Notes under the pieces: generated by a model | Seen by the model: only the letters and a program-made list of their open reading frames with translations | What the model was told of the DNA's origin: nothing | Database searches by the model: none | Shown: piece after piece, positions 47,381 to 58,794 of the stretch | Layout: the number at the start of each line of letters is the position of its first letter | Numbering within the stretch: position 1 is the first letter of the stretch | Position numbers and translations under genes: made by a program | DNA from: Agrilactobacillus composti DSM 18527 = JCM 14202 | Lineage (GTDB): Bacteria; Bacillota; Bacilli; Lactobacillales; Lactobacillaceae | Assembly: GCF_001436375.1 (NCBI RefSeq) | Contig: NZ_AZGA01000070.1 | Coordinates: 118,757-182,756, forward strand | Direction: 5' to 3' | Length of the DNA stretch: 64,000 nucleotides

Positions 47381-48189
47381 AACGCAGAAATCAACTCCTC
47401 TTCACTCAAATACGTCTCCGGCAGTGTAATGCCCGAGGTTTTTAAATCTTCTGTTAATTGGGGCACAAAAGGCAAGGTCAACCCCGCCCGTTGAATCAGG
47501 TCCACCTGGGAGAATATTTCCTTGGGTGTCCCAGTGGCTTGGAGGCGCCCCCCATCTAAGACCAATATTTGGTCAGCTAGGGCCGCTTCTTCTAAATCGT
47601 GGGTCACCGACAACACAGTCACATGCAACCGAGTCTGCAGTGCTTGCACGATGCCTAACACGTCACTGCGGCCTTTAGGATCTAGCATGCTGGTAGCTTC
47701 ATCTAAAATGATGATTGCTGGCTGCATGGCAATGATACCGGCCAAGGCCACCCGTTGCTTTTGGCCCCCGGATAGATGAGCTGGCTCTCTCGTGGCAAAA
47801 TCGGCCATGCCCACATCACTTAAAGCCTTTTTTACCCGCCGATGCATCTCATCATGGGGAATCTGCCGATTTTCCAGCCCAAAGGCCACATCGTCTTCCA
47901 CCGTTGCCCCCACAAATTGATTATCAGGGTTTTGAAAAACGATCCCGATTTGTTTGCGGATATCCCAGACTGAATCTTCGGTCAAGGTTGTGCCGTTGAT
48001 CACGACTTCGCCGCTAGTTGGGGCTAATAACCCATTTAAATTTTTAGTTAAGGTACTTTTACCACTACCGTTATGGCCCACAATGGCGATCCATTGCCCG
48101 GCAGCTACATTGAAGCTGACATCTTGTAAGACTAGCTCCGTATCTGCACTGTAACGATAGCTTAAATGCTTGACTTCTATGCTCTTCAT
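47356..48189 (-). CDS. ecfA1: ECF transporter ATPase A1
   Basis: 277 residues. Walker A GHNGSGKST, VFQNPDNQFVGATVEDDVAFG, signature HLSGGQKQRVALAG, Walker B IIILDEATSMLDP and THDLEEA. The NPDNQFV segment is typical of the A1 subunit. It starts the four-gene ECF-truA unit that follows the rplQ gene, and together they power vitamin uptake. Confidence 0.95.
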   Translation of the reverse strand: MKSIEVKHLSYRYSADTELVLQDVSFNVAAGQWIAIVGHNGSGKSTLTKNLNGLLAPTSGEVVINGTTLTEDSVWDIRKQIGIVFQNPDNQFVGATVEDDVAFGLENRQIPHDEMHRRVKKALSDVGMADFATREPAHLSGGQKQRVALAGIIAMQPAIIILDEATSMLDPKGRSDVLGIVQALQTRLHVTVLSVTHDLEEAALADQILVLDGGRLQATGTPKEIFSQVDLIQRAGLTLPFVPQLTEDLKTSGITLPETYLSEEELISALWQLHSKM

Positions 48190-48295
48190 GACATTATCCT
48201 CAAAAATGAATTTAGCTTCATCATATCATAAAAACGCTGGCTTCTAAAAAGGGATATCGCTAAAAAAATGAATTCTTTAAAAAAGTGCACAAAAA

Positions 48296-48350
48296 AATCA
48301 TTCGCAGATGAAACATCTCTAAAGAAATGCGTTCGAACTAGACTTGGGAT
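48296..48350 (-). terminator. Probable terminator between rplQ and the ECF operon
   Basis: On the minus strand CGCA and TGCG, with an internal AGATG/CATCT, can fold before T7. The base pairing is imperfect, so partial read-through into ecfA1 is likely. Confidence 0.45.
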
Positions 48351-48418
48351 GACCCATCATCGTAGCGTCCTATCACCGTATGGAATGATCAATTTTAATT
48401 TAAATTAAAATGCGAATG

Positions 48419-48799
48419 TTATACAAACTCGATAATTGCCATTGGAGCGCCATCACCGCGTCTTGGTTGTGTTTTCATGATACGTGTGTAACCGCCTTGA
48501 CGGTCTGTGTATCTTGGTGCAATATCGCTAAATAACTTTTGTAAAGCGGATTGAACAACCACGTTGTCTTCTTCTTCACGGATATCAGCGATTTCATCGC
48601 GGACATAAGCAGCAGCCCGACGACGTGCAGGTAAATCACCGCGTTTGCCTAAAGTGATCATCTTTTCGACAGACTTACGAATTTCTTTTGCCCGTGTTTC
48701 AGTTGTTACAATACGTTCATTGATAATTAAATCAGTAGTTAAATCGCGTAGCATCGCTTTTCGTGGTGCAGAAGCACGGCCTAATTTACGATAACCCAT
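48419..48799 (-). CDS. rplQ: 50S ribosomal protein L17
   Basis: 126 residues. N-terminal [19 protein letters not shown] and [22 protein letters not shown]-terminus are family-specific. It ends the alpha operon directly after rpoA. Confidence 0.97.
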   Translation of the reverse strand: MGYRKLGRASAPRKAMLRDLTTDLIINERIVTTETRAKEIRKSVEKMITLGKRGDLPARRRAAAYVRDEIADIREEEDNVVVQSALQKLFSDIAPRYTDRQGGYTRIMKTQPRRGDGAPMAIIEFV

Positions 48800-48820
48800 T
48801 ATTTAACCCTCCTTTTACAT

Positions 48821-49759
48821 TTAATCTTCTTGTTTGAGTGATAAACCTAGATCACTAAGTTTATTTTTAACTTCTTCTAAGGATTTACGGCCTAAGTTAC
48901 GAACCTTCATCATGTCAGCTTCGGTCTTGTTAGTCAATTCCTGCACTGTATTGATTCCGGCACGTTTCAAGCAATTGTACGAACGGACAGACAAGTCCAA
49001 TTCTTCAATTGTCATTTCAAGCATCTTTTCCTTATGGGTTTCTTCTTTTTCAACCATAACTTCGGTATTCTTAGCTTCATCAGTTAAGTTTACGAAGATG
49101 CTTAAATGATCCGTTAAAATCTTAGCAGCCAAACTAATTGCTTCACGGGGATTAATGGAACCATTGGTCCAAACGTCAAGCGTCAGTTTGTCAAAATCAT
49201 TGCGTTTTCCGACACGAGTGCTTTCAACTTGATAATTCACGCGATCGATTGGGGTAAAAATAGAATCAATTGGTAAAACACCAATAGGGGTATCTTCAGT
49301 TTTGTTTTGGTCAGCTGGCACATACCCACGACCTTGTTTAACCATCATACGAACGTGAAAATGGCCACCTTCAGCTACAGTACAAATATATTGTTCAGGA
49401 TTCAATACTTCAATATCGCTATCGGTAATGATATCACCCGCAGTAACTTTTGCTGGACCTTCAACGTCAATTTCAACCGTTCTTGCTTCCTCGCTATGAG
49501 ATTTCAAAGCGAGTTTTTTAATATTCAAGATGATCTGTGTGACATCTTCAAGAACGCCATCGATAGTCGAAAATTCGTGAAGTACACCGTCAATTTGGAT
49601 GCTAGAAACTGCTGCGCCAGATAATGAAGACAGTAAAATCCGTCTTAATGAATTACCCAAAGTAGTCCCATATCCGCGTTCAAGAGGCTCAATTACGAAC
49701 TTCCCATAATTTGTACTTTCATCAACTTTAGCAATCGTTGGCTTTTCAAATTCGATCAT
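48821..49759 (-). CDS. rpoA: RNA polymerase alpha subunit
   Basis: 312 residues. N-terminal dimerisation domain with [16 protein letters not shown], then a flexible linker and the C-terminal domain (about 240-312) with [16 protein letters not shown] and [14 protein letters not shown] that contact UP elements and activators. The ATG at 49759 has AAAGGGG upstream; a TTG seven codons earlier is in the same frame but before that site. Confidence 0.97.
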   Translation of the reverse strand: MIEFEKPTIAKVDESTNYGKFVIEPLERGYGTTLGNSLRRILLSSLSGAAVSSIQIDGVLHEFSTIDGVLEDVTQIILNIKKLALKSHSEEARTVEIDVEGPAKVTAGDIITDSDIEVLNPEQYICTVAEGGHFHVRMMVKQGRGYVPADQNKTEDTPIGVLPIDSIFTPIDRVNYQVESTRVGKRNDFDKLTLDVWTNGSINPREAISLAAKILTDHLSIFVNLTDEAKNTEVMVEKEETHKEKMLEMTIEELDLSVRSYNCLKRAGINTVQELTNKTEADMMKVRNLGRKSLEEVKNKLSDLGLSLKQED

Positions 49760-49843
49760 TCTTGTCAGTACCCCTTTCAAAATGAGCAGTGCTTATCAGA
49801 TTTACGTTTAGAAATAATATTGACAATCTATAACCGCACCCAA

Positions 49844-50233
49844 CTAAACACGACGACGTTTTGGTGGACGAGAACCATTATGGGGTACAGGTGTCACGTC
49901 ACGAATGGCCGTTACTTCCAAACCAGTAGCTTGAAGTGAACGAATTGCAGCTTCACGACCTGAGCCAGGTCCTTTGACAGCAACTTCTACAGCCTTCATG
50001 CCATGTTCCATAGATTCTTTTGCAGCAGATTCAGCAGCCATTTGCGCCGCAAATGGTGTTGACTTACGGCTACCTTTGAAACCTAAAGCACCAGCTGAAG
50101 ACCAAGCAATTGCGTTGCCTTGGGGATCAGTGATCATAACCAAAGTATTATTAAATGTTGAGTGAATGTGCGCAACGCCAGATTCGATATTTTTACGAAC
50201 ACGGCGTTTACGTGTTGTTTTCTTCGTTGCCAT
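49844..50233 (-). CDS. rpsK: 30S ribosomal protein S11
   Basis: 129 residues. [20 protein letters not shown] and the C-terminal [17 protein letters not shown] tail are diagnostic. Part of the rpsM-rpsK-rpoA-rplQ unit. Confidence 0.97.
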   Translation of the reverse strand: MATKKTTRKRRVRKNIESGVAHIHSTFNNTLVMITDPQGNAIAWSSAGALGFKGSRKSTPFAAQMAAESAAKESMEHGMKAVEVAVKGPGSGREAAIRSLQATGLEVTAIRDVTPVPHNGSRPPKRRRV

Positions 50234-50253
50234 TAGTTAACCTCCCTTTTCAG

Positions 50254-50619
50254 TTATTTCTTCTTGCCGGCGATGGAGACCTTAGGGCCTTTACGAGTCC
50301 GGGCATTGTTCTTAGTGTTTTGGCCACGTACAGGTAAACCCCGACGATGACGCATCCCACGATAAGAACCAATTTCTTGTAGACGTTTGATATCCATATT
50401 AACAGAACGGCGTAAGTCACCTTCAACACGGTAGTTGTCGACAACGGCACGAATCTTATCTTCTTGATCAGGTGTTAAGGCGTTTGTACGAACGTCTTCA
50501 GATACACCAGCAGTTGCTAAGATTTTTTGTGCAGTCGTGTTACCAATACCAAAAATATAAGTTAAAGCAATGACGATACGCTTATCTTTAGGTAAATCAA
50601 TACCAGCGATACGAGCCAT
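50254..50619 (-). CDS. rpsM: 30S ribosomal protein S13
   Basis: 121 residues. [20 protein letters not shown] and [13 protein letters not shown] are conserved; the basic C-terminal tail reaches the P-site tRNA. Confidence 0.97.
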   Translation of the reverse strand: MARIAGIDLPKDKRIVIALTYIFGIGNTTAQKILATAGVSEDVRTNALTPDQEDKIRAVVDNYRVEGDLRRSVNMDIKRLQEIGSYRGMRHRRGLPVRGQNTKNNARTRKGPKVSIAGKKK

Positions 50620-50644
50620 ATTGGCACCTCCTATTTATTTAATA

Positions 50645-50761
50645 TTAACCTTGGCGTTGTTTGTGTTTTGGATTTGCAGAACAAATTACCATGACACGGC
50701 CTTTTCTTTTAATTACTTTACAATGTTCGCACATTGGTTTTACTGATGGTCTTACTTTCAT
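50645..50761 (-). CDS. rpmJ: 50S ribosomal protein L36
   Basis: 38 residues, too short for the usual gene-length limit but unmistakable: [20 protein letters not shown] then a second Cys and His (zinc site CxxC...C-x4-H), ending in KHKQRQG. It has AGGAGG upstream and sits between infA and rpsM as in other Firmicutes. Confidence 0.97.
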   Translation of the reverse strand: MKVRPSVKPMCEHCKVIKRKGRVMVICSANPKHKQRQG

Positions 50762-50812
50762 AATACGACATCCTCCTTTATAAAGATGTACATCTAGATC
50801 GACTGCTTACGA

Positions 50813-51031
50813 CTACTTGAAACGGTAAGTGATTCTACCTTTAGTCAAGTCATAAGGTGACAATTCAACTGTGACACGATCCCCAGGTAAAATACGAATG
50901 TAATGCATCCGAATTTTACCAGAGACGTGTGCCAAAATAGTTGCGCCATTTTCTAATTCTACTTTAAACATTGCGTTGGGCAAAGTATCAATTACTTTAC
51001 CTTCAACTTCAATAACATCGTCCTTAGCCAA
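50813..51031 (-). CDS. infA: Translation initiation factor IF-1
   Basis: 72 residues from a TTG at 51031 with GGGAGG seven bases upstream; the longer frame runs into a leader hairpin. [18 protein letters not shown] and [16 protein letters not shown] show the complete OB fold. The TTG start probably lowers expression. Confidence 0.96.
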   Translation of the reverse strand: MAKDDVIEVEGKVIDTLPNAMFKVELENGATILAHVSGKIRMHYIRILPGDRVTVELSPYDLTKGRITYRFK

Positions 51032-51068
51032 GTGGAAACCTCCCTTACAAAACTGAACGCATAAAAAT

Positions 51069-51090
51069 GGTGAGAGCCTCAGCACTCACC
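51069..51090 (-). ncRNA. Leader hairpin before infA
   Basis: GGTGAG and CTCACC form a 6-bp stem with a ten-base loop, followed by ATTTTTATG on the minus strand. It lies in the 5' leader of the infA transcript, so it may act as an attenuator rather than a simple terminator. Confidence 0.5.
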
Positions 51091-51108
51091 GCCGTGTCAT
51101 ACCGAGTT

Positions 51109-51136
51109 AGTATACCATATTACAAATAATTTGCAA
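51109..51136 (-). promoter_or_regulatory. Promoter of the infA-rpmJ-rpsM-rpsK-rpoA-rplQ unit
   Basis: Minus strand TTGCAA, 16-bp spacer, TATACT, between adk and infA. It shows that the alpha cluster is not only expressed from the distant S10 promoter. Confidence 0.65.
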
Positions 51137-51162
51137 CTGATGCTGCTTGCTTGGTTGAAAAG

Positions 51163-51816
51163 TTAGTTCAGCTTAGCTAAGACGCCAGTTATTTGTTTAA
51201 ATACATCATCAATGTCTTGATCACCGTTAACTGTGTGTAATAGACCTTTTGATTTATAAAAATCAATTAAAGGAGTGTTCATTTTGATGTTGACGTCTAA
51301 ACGATTTTTAACTGTTTCAGGTTTGTCATCTTCACGTTGGAAAAATTCATGTCCGCCACAACGATCACAAGTCCCTGCAACCTTCGTCGGATTGTAAATT
51401 TTGTGGTAAGTTGCGCCACAGTTCTTACAAATGTAGCGACCGGATAGACGATCAACCAATTTTTTTGGATCAACGTCTATGTTAATGACAGCATCAAGGG
51501 GTTTGTCTAAATCGGCCGTAATCTGATTCAAAGCTTCAGCTTGGGCAATGGTCCGAGGAAAACCATCAAGCATATAGCCATCAGCTGTATCCCCTTGGGC
51601 CAAGCGTGCTTTCACAATAGCTTCAGTTACGTCGTCAGGTACTAAGTTACCTTGATCCATAAAAGCTTTTGCTTTCAAACCAATTTCTGTTTTGTTAGCA
51701 ATAGCTTCGCGAAACATATCCCCAGTCGAAATATGTTGGATGTGAAATTCATCCACAATTTTTTCGGCTTGCGTGCCCTTACCAGCACCAGGTAAACCCA
51801 TTAAAATTAAATTCAT
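51163..51816 (-). CDS. adk: Adenylate kinase
   Basis: 217 residues. P-loop [13 protein letters not shown] domain with the four zinc-binding Cys (CKNC and CDRC, about 130-153), and FPRTIAQA. The zinc-type LID is usual for Gram-positive enzymes. It follows secY by 10 bp. Confidence 0.97.
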   Translation of the reverse strand: MNLILMGLPGAGKGTQAEKIVDEFHIQHISTGDMFREAIANKTEIGLKAKAFMDQGNLVPDDVTEAIVKARLAQGDTADGYMLDGFPRTIAQAEALNQITADLDKPLDAVINIDVDPKKLVDRLSGRYICKNCGATYHKIYNPTKVAGTCDRCGGHEFFQREDDKPETVKNRLDVNIKMNTPLIDFYKSKGLLHTVNGDQDIDDVFKQITGVLAKLN

Positions 51817-51826
51817 TATGTTCTCC

Positions 51827-53125
51827 TCAGTCTCTTATAAATCCTACATATTCACGTTTCATCAACAAACCACTTAATTGGCGGTTCATTTCAATCGCTG
51901 CTTGCACAACGATCAACAAACTGGTTCCCCCCAACCCAATGGATTGTGGTAGACCCCAAAGGTTGGTTGCCAACTGTGGTAACAGGGCAACTAAACCTAA
52001 GAACAATGATCCGACAGTGGATAATTTCATCAACATCTGTGATAAGTATTTTTCAGTTGCTTTACCTGGCCAAACGCTAGGAATGTAACTGCCTTGTTTT
52101 TGTAAATTCTCAGATACTTTTTCAGGATTGACCTGCACAAAAGCGTAGAAGAACGTAAACAGGATAATTAGCACCGTGTATAAAATTGCACCCGTCGTTG
52201 TTTGCATGCTGAAGACGTTTTGTAGAACTTGGAACCAATGATCTTCACTGTGATTTTGTTGGAAAATCAACAGAATCGTTGAAGGCATTACAATAAAAGA
52301 ACTGGCGAAGATTACTGGGATAACCCCAGCCACATTGATTTTCAATGGTAGAAATGATTCACTACCACCACCGACAACACGCCGGGTATAACGAATCGGA
52401 ATCTTACGGTTTGCTTGTTGCACGTAAGTTACAAATGCGATGATCACGAGCACAGCGATAAGTAATACGGCTAGGAAAATCCAGCCCTTCCACTGATTAC
52501 CAGCACCGGCATTGACAACTTGATCTTTGTATAACTGCTGCACGCCAGCAGGCAAGCGGGCAATGATACCAGCAAAGATAATCATAGTAATCCCATTACC
52601 TAAACCACGATCGGTGATTTGCTCACCCATCCAAGTTAATAACATGGTCCCACCGGTTAAGATGATCCCAATGACAACAAACGTACCTGTCCCGGGATTT
52701 TTAACCAAGCCCATGCTACTCAAAGCGTTGAATCCAGCAGTAATACCAATGGATTGAATGAATGCTAAGACAATCGTCAGATAACGGGTAACCTGATTTG
52801 ATTTCCGCCGGCCGACTTCACCTTGCTTACTCCATTCAGTTAGCTTGGGGACAATGTCCATTTGCAATAACTGAATGACGATCTGAGCTGTGATGTACGG
52901 TGACACCCCCATGGAGAAAATGGAGTAGTTGCTTAAACCACCACCACTGACTGTATCCATAAAGGAAATTAAACCAGTTTGGCCAATCGATGTCAAAGCT
53001 TTCGCATTTACACCTGGCACAGTGACTTGTGACCCGAGGGCATAAATGACTAAAATGCCCAAAGTAAAGAGAATTTTAGAACGAATTTCCTTTACTTTGA
53101 AAGCATCTCTCAACGTTTTGAACAA
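51827..53125 (-). CDS. secY: Protein translocase subunit SecY
   Basis: 432 residues, ten membrane helices forming the protein-conducting channel. [18 protein letters not shown] in helix 2, [12 protein letters not shown] and [20 protein letters not shown] at the C-terminus are typical. It abuts rplO with no gap. Confidence 0.97.
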   Translation of the reverse strand: MFKTLRDAFKVKEIRSKILFTLGILVIYALGSQVTVPGVNAKALTSIGQTGLISFMDTVSGGGLSNYSIFSMGVSPYITAQIVIQLLQMDIVPKLTEWSKQGEVGRRKSNQVTRYLTIVLAFIQSIGITAGFNALSSMGLVKNPGTGTFVVIGIILTGGTMLLTWMGEQITDRGLGNGITMIIFAGIIARLPAGVQQLYKDQVVNAGAGNQWKGWIFLAVLLIAVLVIIAFVTYVQQANRKIPIRYTRRVVGGGSESFLPLKINVAGVIPVIFASSFIVMPSTILLIFQQNHSEDHWFQVLQNVFSMQTTTGAILYTVLIILFTFFYAFVQVNPEKVSENLQKQGSYIPSVWPGKATEKYLSQMLMKLSTVGSLFLGLVALLPQLATNLWGLPQSIGLGGTSLLIVVQAAIEMNRQLSGLLMKREYVGFIRD

Positions 53126-53566
53126 TTAAATCACCTCAATAGAACCGCCGGCAGCTTCAACTGCTTCTTTGGCAGCTTGAGAGAATTGATTAACTTTGAT
53201 ATCTAACTTAGTTGTCAATTCGCCCTTAGCTAGTAATTTAACTCCTGATTTAGTATTTTTGATCACGCCGTTTTCTTTTAAGAATGCAGGTGTGATTTCA
53301 GTACCAGCATCGAATTTATTTAAATCACGAATGTTGATGACTGCGTATTCTTTGCGGTTGATGTTTTTGAAACCGCGTTTTGGCATACGTCTGTATAAAG
53401 GCATTTGGCCACCTTCAAAACCGGGACGTGTTTTACCACCAGAACGAGCCAACAAACCTTTTTGACCACGGCCGGCTGTTTTACCAGTACCAGAAGAAGT
53501 ACCGCGACCAACACGTTTGCGACTGTGACGGGCACCTTCACTAATTTCTAATTCATGTAATTTCAT
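53126..53566 (-). CDS. rplO: 50S ribosomal protein L15
   Basis: 146 residues. N-terminal [20 protein letters not shown] and glycine/lysine-rich tract [12 protein letters not shown] typical of L15. Directly precedes secY. Confidence 0.97.
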   Translation of the reverse strand: MKLHELEISEGARHSRKRVGRGTSSGTGKTAGRGQKGLLARSGGKTRPGFEGGQMPLYRRMPKRGFKNINRKEYAVINIRDLNKFDAGTEITPAFLKENGVIKNTKSGVKLLAKGELTTKLDIKVNQFSQAAKEAVEAAGGSIEVI

Positions 53567-53597
53567 GCAGTTACACCTCCTTGATATAGACTATTGT

Positions 53598-53783
53598 TTA
53601 ACCTTCAACAACTTCAACACTAACTAAGTGCGCAATTTTAACAATTGCACCACGTGTAGCAGCATTATCAGGTTTTACGACGGAACTACTAACGCGACCT
53701 AATCCTAATTCCTTAACGACTTTACGTTGTTCGGGAATACGATGAGCCACACTGCGTCTTAAAGTAATCTTTAATTGAGCCAT
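53598..53783 (-). CDS. rpmD: 50S ribosomal protein L30
   Basis: 61 residues. [20 protein letters not shown] and the typical ending LVSVEVVEG. Small but complete, between rpsE and rplO. Confidence 0.96.
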   Translation of the reverse strand: MAQLKITLRRSVAHRIPEQRKVVKELGLGRVSSSVVKPDNAATRGAIVKIAHLVSVEVVEG

Positions 53784-53796
53784 CCGTTTTAGCCTC

Positions 53797-54300
53797 CTAG
53801 CCTTCTAAACTTTCGACAGAAACGCCACGAAGTGCTGCAACCTCAGCAGCAGTCTTTAATTCCTTTAAGGCTTCCATAGTTGCGCGAATAACATTGATTG
53901 GTGTATTGCGACCAAGTGATTTACTTGTTACATCAGCAACACCACCTAATTCCATGACGGCACGTACGGGACCACCAGCGGCAATACCAGAACCAGCTTC
54001 GGCAGGTTTCAACATAATACGGCCTGCACCGAATTGGCCAATAACTTCATGAGGGATTGTTGTGCCAACCATTGGCACGTCGATCAAGCTCTTCTTGGCT
54101 GCATCTGCTGCTTTACGGATTGCTTCAGGAACTTCCTGGGCTTTACCAGTACCAAAGCCAACATGACCAGCTTTATCGCCGACAATAACAATTGCGGCAA
54201 AACGTAAGCGACGGCCACCTTTGACAACTTTGGTTACACGGTTAATAGAAACAACGCGATCTTCAAGATCTAAATGTGTTGGGTCAATAAATGATGCCAT
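53797..54300 (-). CDS. rpsE: 30S ribosomal protein S5
   Basis: 167 residues. Double-stranded RNA-binding N-terminal domain ([20 protein letters not shown]) and the [18 protein letters not shown] motif used in mRNA entry. Good ribosome binding site. Confidence 0.97.
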   Translation of the reverse strand: MASFIDPTHLDLEDRVVSINRVTKVVKGGRRLRFAAIVIVGDKAGHVGFGTGKAQEVPEAIRKAADAAKKSLIDVPMVGTTIPHEVIGQFGAGRIMLKPAEAGSGIAAGGPVRAVMELGGVADVTSKSLGRNTPINVIRATMEALKELKTAAEVAALRGVSVESLEG

Positions 54301-54320
54301 TTAACAGTTACCTCCTTTTA

Positions 54321-54680
54321 TTAGAATTCTAAGCCATTTTCTCTTGCTGCATCTGCTAAAGCTTTAACACGACCATGATACAAATAGCCGCCCCGATCAA
54401 AGACAACGTCTTTAAAACCTTTTGCTTCAGCCCGCTTAGCGATCAAAGCACCAACAGCTACGGCTTGTTCAGTTTTGGTACCTTTAGCATCGAGTTCTTT
54501 ATCTAACGTGGAGGCACTGACTAGCGTCACACCCGCTACGTCATCAATTAATTGCGCGTAGATGTGTTGGTTAGAACGGAAAACGTTCAAACGTGGGCGC
54601 TCTGCAGTACCAGAAATTTTGTTACGGACACGCATATGACGTTTTTGGCGTGTTTTATTCTTATCTGGTTTAGTAATCAA
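54321..54680 (-). CDS. rplR: 50S ribosomal protein L18
   Basis: 119 residues from TTG at 54680 (AGAGGTG upstream). [20 protein letters not shown] and [13 protein letters not shown] are conserved; binds 5S rRNA. A GTG three codons earlier overlaps the ribosome binding site. Confidence 0.96.
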   Translation of the reverse strand: MITKPDKNKTRQKRHMRVRNKISGTAERPRLNVFRSNQHIYAQLIDDVAGVTLVSASTLDKELDAKGTKTEQAVAVGALIAKRAEAKGFKDVVFDRGGYLYHGRVKALADAARENGLEF

Positions 54681-54719
54681 AATGTTCACCTCTAAATTTA
54701 TAGTCAGCGCTATGCTGCA

Positions 54720-55250
54720 TTACTTACCTGTTTTACCTTCTTTACGACGAACATATTCATCAACGTAACGAATACCTTTACCTTTGTAAGGTTCTGGTGG
54801 TCGAACGCCACGAATTGTTGCCGCAAATTCACCGATTACTTGTTTACTAATACCGCTCAAGTTAATTTCAGTGTTTGAAGGAACTTCAATCTTAACACCT
54901 TCAGGTGCTGTCATTTCAACTGGATGAGAGTAGCCGACGTTTAAGACAAGTTTTTTACCTTGTAATTGCGCACGGTACCCGACACCAATCAATTTTAACT
55001 TCTTTTCATAACCTTCAGTCACGCCGATGATCATATTTTGCAAGTTGGAACGCATTGTACCATGTAATGCTTTATAAGAATCATCCGGACGATCAAGTTT
55101 AATTTCTTGGCCTTCTTGTGTAATTGTAATAGCGGGTTCAAAGTGACGTGTTAATGCACCCTTAGGGCCTTTAACGGTGTAGTCTGAACCGTTGTTTGTT
55201 ACAGTTACGTTTTCAGGGACCTCGATAACTTTATAACCAATACGACTCAC
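54720..55250 (-). CDS. rplF: 50S ribosomal protein L6
   Basis: 176 residues. [16 protein letters not shown] and [20 protein letters not shown] near the C-terminus are typical. Confidence 0.97.
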   Translation of the reverse strand: MSRIGYKVIEVPENVTVTNNGSDYTVKGPKGALTRHFEPAITITQEGQEIKLDRPDDSYKALHGTMRSNLQNMIIGVTEGYEKKLKLIGVGYRAQLQGKKLVLNVGYSHPVEMTAPEGVKIEVPSNTEINLSGISKQVIGEFAATIRGVRPPEPYKGKGIRYVDEYVRRKEGKTGK

Positions 55251-55269
55251 GTTGTTGCACCTCCTCTAA

Positions 55270-55668
55270 TTACCAAATATAAGCTAAGACTTCGCCGCCG
55301 ACGTCTTTTTGACGGGCTTCTTTGTCTGTTAAAATACCAGTAGAAGTAGAGATAACTGCGATGCCTAAGCCGTTTAAGACCTTAGGCACATCATCAGCTT
55401 TGACGTAGCTTCTCAAACCTGGTTTTGAAATACGTTTTAAACCTGTAATAACGCGTTCGTTATCCTTACCATACTTCAAGAAAATACGAATGACGTTTTG
55501 TTTATTATCTTCAATTACTTCGTAATCGCGGATAAAGCCTTCACGTTTCAGAATATCTGAAATGGCAACTTTGACTTTAGATGATGGAACATCTAAAGAA
55601 GTATGTCGAACCATGTTGGCGTTACGGATACGAGTTAAGTAATCAGCAATCGGATCAGTAAGAGACAT
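55270..55668 (-). CDS. rpsH: 30S ribosomal protein S8
   Basis: 132 residues. [18 protein letters not shown] and the C-terminal [20 protein letters not shown] show a complete S8, a primary binder of 16S rRNA. Confidence 0.97.
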   Translation of the reverse strand: MSLTDPIADYLTRIRNANMVRHTSLDVPSSKVKVAISDILKREGFIRDYEVIEDNKQNVIRIFLKYGKDNERVITGLKRISKPGLRSYVKADDVPKVLNGLGIAVISTSTGILTDKEARQKDVGGEVLAYIW

Positions 55669-55694
55669 ATTGCGTTTCCTCCTTTATTGGAATT

Positions 55695-55880
55695 TTACCA
55701 GCTGGCTTTTCTCATGCCAGGGATTTGACCTTCATGAGCGAGCTCACGTAGGCAGATACGGCATAATTTAAACTTACGATAAACAGAATGGGGACGGCCG
55801 CAACGTTCGCAACGCGTATATTCTTGAGTTGAAAATTTAGCAGGTCTCTTATTCTTTGCGATTAAAGATTTTTTAGCCAA
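55695..55880 (-). CDS. rpsN: 30S ribosomal protein S14, zinc type (S14-1)
   Basis: 61 residues with [20 protein letters not shown], two CxxC pairs for zinc. This short zinc type is the constitutive form in the spc operon; the zinc-independent long form would be elsewhere if present. Confidence 0.97.
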   Translation of the reverse strand: MAKKSLIAKNKRPAKFSTQEYTRCERCGRPHSVYRKFKLCRICLRELAHEGQIPGMRKASW

Positions 55881-55892
55881 TATGAACCCCCC

Positions 55893-56435
55893 TTATTTAG
55901 CAAATGGCATACCGACTTGTCTAAGAAGTTCTAAGCCTTCTTCGTCAGTATTAGCAGTTGTAACGATAACGACATCCAAACCACGGACACGTTCGACTTG
56001 ATCATAATCGATTTCAGGGAAGATTAATTGTTCCTTGATCCCTAATGTGTAGTTCCCACGACCATCAAACGATTTTGGACTAACACCATGGAAGTCCCGA
56101 ACGCCTGGCAAGGAAACATTGATCAACTTGTCTAAAAAGTCCCACATGCGTGTGCCACGCAAGGTAACTTTCGCACCGATTGGCATGCCTTCACGTAAAC
56201 GGAAGCCGGCAATGGACTTTTTAGCTTTCGTGATCAATGGTTTTTGACCAGCGATCAAAGTTAATTCATCAACCGCACGATCCAAGTTCTTGGAGTTTGA
56301 TACGGCATCACCAACACCCATGTTCAAAACGATCTTTTCGATCTTAGGTGTTTGCATAACAGAAGTATAGTTGAACTTTTCCATCATGGCAGGTGTAATT
56401 TCTTTTTGATATTTTGCTTTTAAACGATTTTCCAT
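55893..56435 (-). CDS. rplE: 50S ribosomal protein L5
   Basis: 180 residues. [35 protein letters not shown] and the C-terminal [15 protein letters not shown] are conserved. Binds 5S rRNA. Confidence 0.97.
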   Translation of the reverse strand: MENRLKAKYQKEITPAMMEKFNYTSVMQTPKIEKIVLNMGVGDAVSNSKNLDRAVDELTLIAGQKPLITKAKKSIAGFRLREGMPIGAKVTLRGTRMWDFLDKLINVSLPGVRDFHGVSPKSFDGRGNYTLGIKEQLIFPEIDYDQVERVRGLDVVIVTTANTDEEGLELLRQVGMPFAK

Positions 56436-56459
56436 CTAACTATTGTCCTCCTTTCGAGA

Positions 56460-56768
56460 TTAGTCGATCTGTTCACCAGAGCGCTTAGCAACGCGGACTT
56501 TTTTACCATCCACAATTTTAGAGCCAACACGCGTTGGTTTGTTATCTTTAGGATCTAGTAATTGTACGTTGGAAACGTGAATTGCAGCTTCAACGTCCAC
56601 GATACCACCGTTAGGGTTGGCATTGCTTGGTTTTTGATGTTTTTTGATTTTGTTAACACCTTCAACAACTACGCGATCTTGTTTAAGTAGGACTTGTGTT
56701 ACAGTACCTTCCTTACCCTTGTCTTTGCCGCTAATCACGCGGACTTTATCGCCGGTCTTAATGTACAT
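56460..56768 (-). CDS. rplX: 50S ribosomal protein L24
   Basis: 102 residues. The KOW motif [18 protein letters not shown] is at 4-21 and the C-terminus [20 protein letters not shown] is typical. Confidence 0.97.
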   Translation of the reverse strand: MYIKTGDKVRVISGKDKGKEGTVTQVLLKQDRVVVEGVNKIKKHQKPSNANPNGGIVDVEAAIHVSNVQLLDPKDNKPTRVGSKIVDGKKVRVAKRSGEQID

Positions 56769-56808
56769 GCACCTGACACCTCCATATCTCTGTTAAGGCT
56801 TATACGAA

Positions 56809-57177
56809 TTAAAGTACTTCTGGAGCTAATGAGACAATCTTCATGAAATCATTGTCACGTAATTCACGTGCAACTGGGCCGAAGATACGTGTGCCCCGTG
56901 GGCTCTTGTCAGCGTTAATGATAACAGCTGCATTTTCATCAAAGCGAATGTATGAACCATCAGCACGACGGGCACCAGATCTTGTCCGAACGATAACGGC
57001 TTTAACAACTTCACCTTTTTTGACAACGCCACCTGGTGTTGCTTGTTTAACAGTAGCAACGATCGTATCACCAATACCTGCGAACTTACGGTTAGAACCA
57101 CCTAAAACTTTGATTGTCAAAATTTCACGGGCACCGGAGTTGTCGGCAACTTTCAAACGACTTTCTTGTTGAATCAC
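56809..57177 (-). CDS. rplN: 50S ribosomal protein L14
   Basis: 122 residues. [20 protein letters not shown] and [20 protein letters not shown] are conserved; contacts 16S rRNA at an intersubunit bridge. Confidence 0.97.
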   Translation of the reverse strand: MIQQESRLKVADNSGAREILTIKVLGGSNRKFAGIGDTIVATVKQATPGGVVKKGEVVKAVIVRTRSGARRADGSYIRFDENAAVIINADKSPRGTRIFGPVARELRDNDFMKIVSLAPEVL

Positions 57178-57205
57178 TTGAACAGCCTCCCTTCATTTAT
57201 AAGAA

Positions 57206-57475
57206 TTACAACGTTACAGATTTCTCAACAATTTCCAGTAAACGGAAGCGTTTGAGTTTGGACAATGGCCGAGTTTCCATGATTTTAACAATATCGCCAA
57301 TTTTAGCGTCGTTGTTGTCATCTTGAACATAATACTTCTTGGAATAACGGACACGTTTGCCATATGTTGGATGTGCTTTTGTAGTTTCAACGATTACAGT
57401 AATAGTCTTGTCAGCTTTGTCAGAAACCACGCGGCCTTGATAGACTTTACGTTCGTTACGTTTTGTTTCGCTCAA
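57206..57475 (-). CDS. rpsQ: 30S ribosomal protein S17
   Basis: 89 residues. [18 protein letters not shown] and [20 protein letters not shown] are typical of S17. Confidence 0.97.
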   Translation of the reverse strand: MSETKRNERKVYQGRVVSDKADKTITVIVETTKAHPTYGKRVRYSKKYYVQDDNNDAKIGDIVKIMETRPLSKLKRFRLLEIVEKSVTL

Positions 57476-57498
57476 ATTGTGTCGCTCCTTTCTGGGTT

Positions 57499-57693
57499 TT
57501 ACTTATTGAGTTCTTGTTGCTTTAAGACAGTCTTGATCCGGGCAATGTTCTTACGAACCGCCTTTAGTCGAGCTGTATTTTCAAGTTGACCAGTAGCTTG
57601 TTGAAAATGTAGATTAAAAAGTTCTTCTTTATATTCTTTTTCTTTGGCAAGCATTTCGTCAGTGGTTAATTCTTTAATATCTTTAGCCTTCAT
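57499..57693 (-). CDS. rpmC: 50S ribosomal protein L29
   Basis: 64 residues from the ATG at 57693, which overlaps the end of rplP by 11 bp; AGGTGG is eight bases upstream. [20 protein letters not shown] and [20 protein letters not shown] identify L29. Confidence 0.96.
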   Translation of the reverse strand: MKAKDIKELTTDEMLAKEKEYKEELFNLHFQQATGQLENTARLKAVRKNIARIKTVLKQQELNK

Positions 57694-58117
57694 CTGATTC
57701 GCCACCTACTTCCTCGCGCTTAACAAATTTTGTCCGAATTGGCAATTTGTTAGAAGCTAAGCGCAATGCTTCGCGGGCTGTTTCTTCAGAAACACCAGCG
57801 ATTTCAAACATGATCTTTTCACGTTTAACTGGGGCAACCCATCCTGCAGGTGCACCTTTACCAGAACCCATACGTACCCCAACACCTTTAGCAGTGTAGG
57901 ATTTATGAGGGAAAATCCGAATCCAGATTTTACCACCACGTTTTGTATATCTAGTCATGGCAATACGGGCAGCTTCAATTTGACGGTTAGTGATCCAGTG
58001 TGATTCAAGAGCTTTCAAACCATATTCACCGAAATCAACGTTCTTACCGCCTTTAGCAGCACCACGCATCTTACCACGGAATTCACGACGGTATTTTACA
58101 CGCTTTGGTACAAGCAT
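57683..58117 (-). CDS. rplP: 50S ribosomal protein L16
   Basis: 144 residues. [38 protein letters not shown] central part and [15 protein letters not shown] are conserved. Its start overlaps the rpsC stop by one base. Confidence 0.97.
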   Translation of the reverse strand: MLVPKRVKYRREFRGKMRGAAKGGKNVDFGEYGLKALESHWITNRQIEAARIAMTRYTKRGGKIWIRIFPHKSYTAKGVGVRMGSGKGAPAGWVAPVKREKIMFEIAGVSEETAREALRLASNKLPIRTKFVKREEVGGESDEG

Positions 58118-58782
58118 TATCGTTTGCCTCCTTCCGCATTGTTGTTAGCAGGCTTATCAGGTAAAATTTCACCCCGATAAATCCAAGTCTTGACACCTAA
58201 TTTACCATAAGTGGTAATAGCTTCTTGCCAAGAATAATCAATATCAGCACGCAATGTGTGCAATGGAACGGTACCTTCTGTATGCCATTCTTTACGGGCA
58301 ATATCAGCACCGTTGACACGACCAGAGATTTGAACTTTGATACCTTTGGCACCGGCACGCATTGTTCTTTGGATTGCTTGTCTTTGTGCACGACGGAAAG
58401 CCACACGTGCTTCAAGTTGACGGGCAACGCCTTCACCGACTAATTTAGCATCTAAGTCAGGTTTCTTGATTTCAATGATGTTGATGTGTACCTTACGACC
58501 AGTTAAGTTGTTTAACTCTTTACGTAAGTTTTCAACTTCAGATCCACCTTTACCAATGACCATACCAGGTTTAGCGGTGTGGATAGAAATATTGACACGA
58601 TTTGCAGCACGTTCGATTTCTACTTGAGAAACTGAAGCGTCGATCAATCGTTTGTTGATGTATTTACGGATCCGCAAGTCTTCATGAAGAAAAGTTGCAA
58701 AATCTTTTTCTGCATACCATTTAGCATCCCAGTCGCGAATGACACCGACACGGAAGCCGATTGGATTAATCTTTTGTCCCAA
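58117..58782 (-). CDS. rpsC: 30S ribosomal protein S3
   Basis: 221 residues. KH domain with [18 protein letters not shown] and the C-terminal [15 protein letters not shown]. It forms part of the mRNA entry tunnel. Confidence 0.97.
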   Translation of the reverse strand: MGQKINPIGFRVGVIRDWDAKWYAEKDFATFLHEDLRIRKYINKRLIDASVSQVEIERAANRVNISIHTAKPGMVIGKGGSEVENLRKELNNLTGRKVHINIIEIKKPDLDAKLVGEGVARQLEARVAFRRAQRQAIQRTMRAGAKGIKVQISGRVNGADIARKEWHTEGTVPLHTLRADIDYSWQEAITTYGKLGVKTWIYRGEILPDKPANNNAEGGKR

Positions 58783-58794
58783 ATTATTCCCTCC

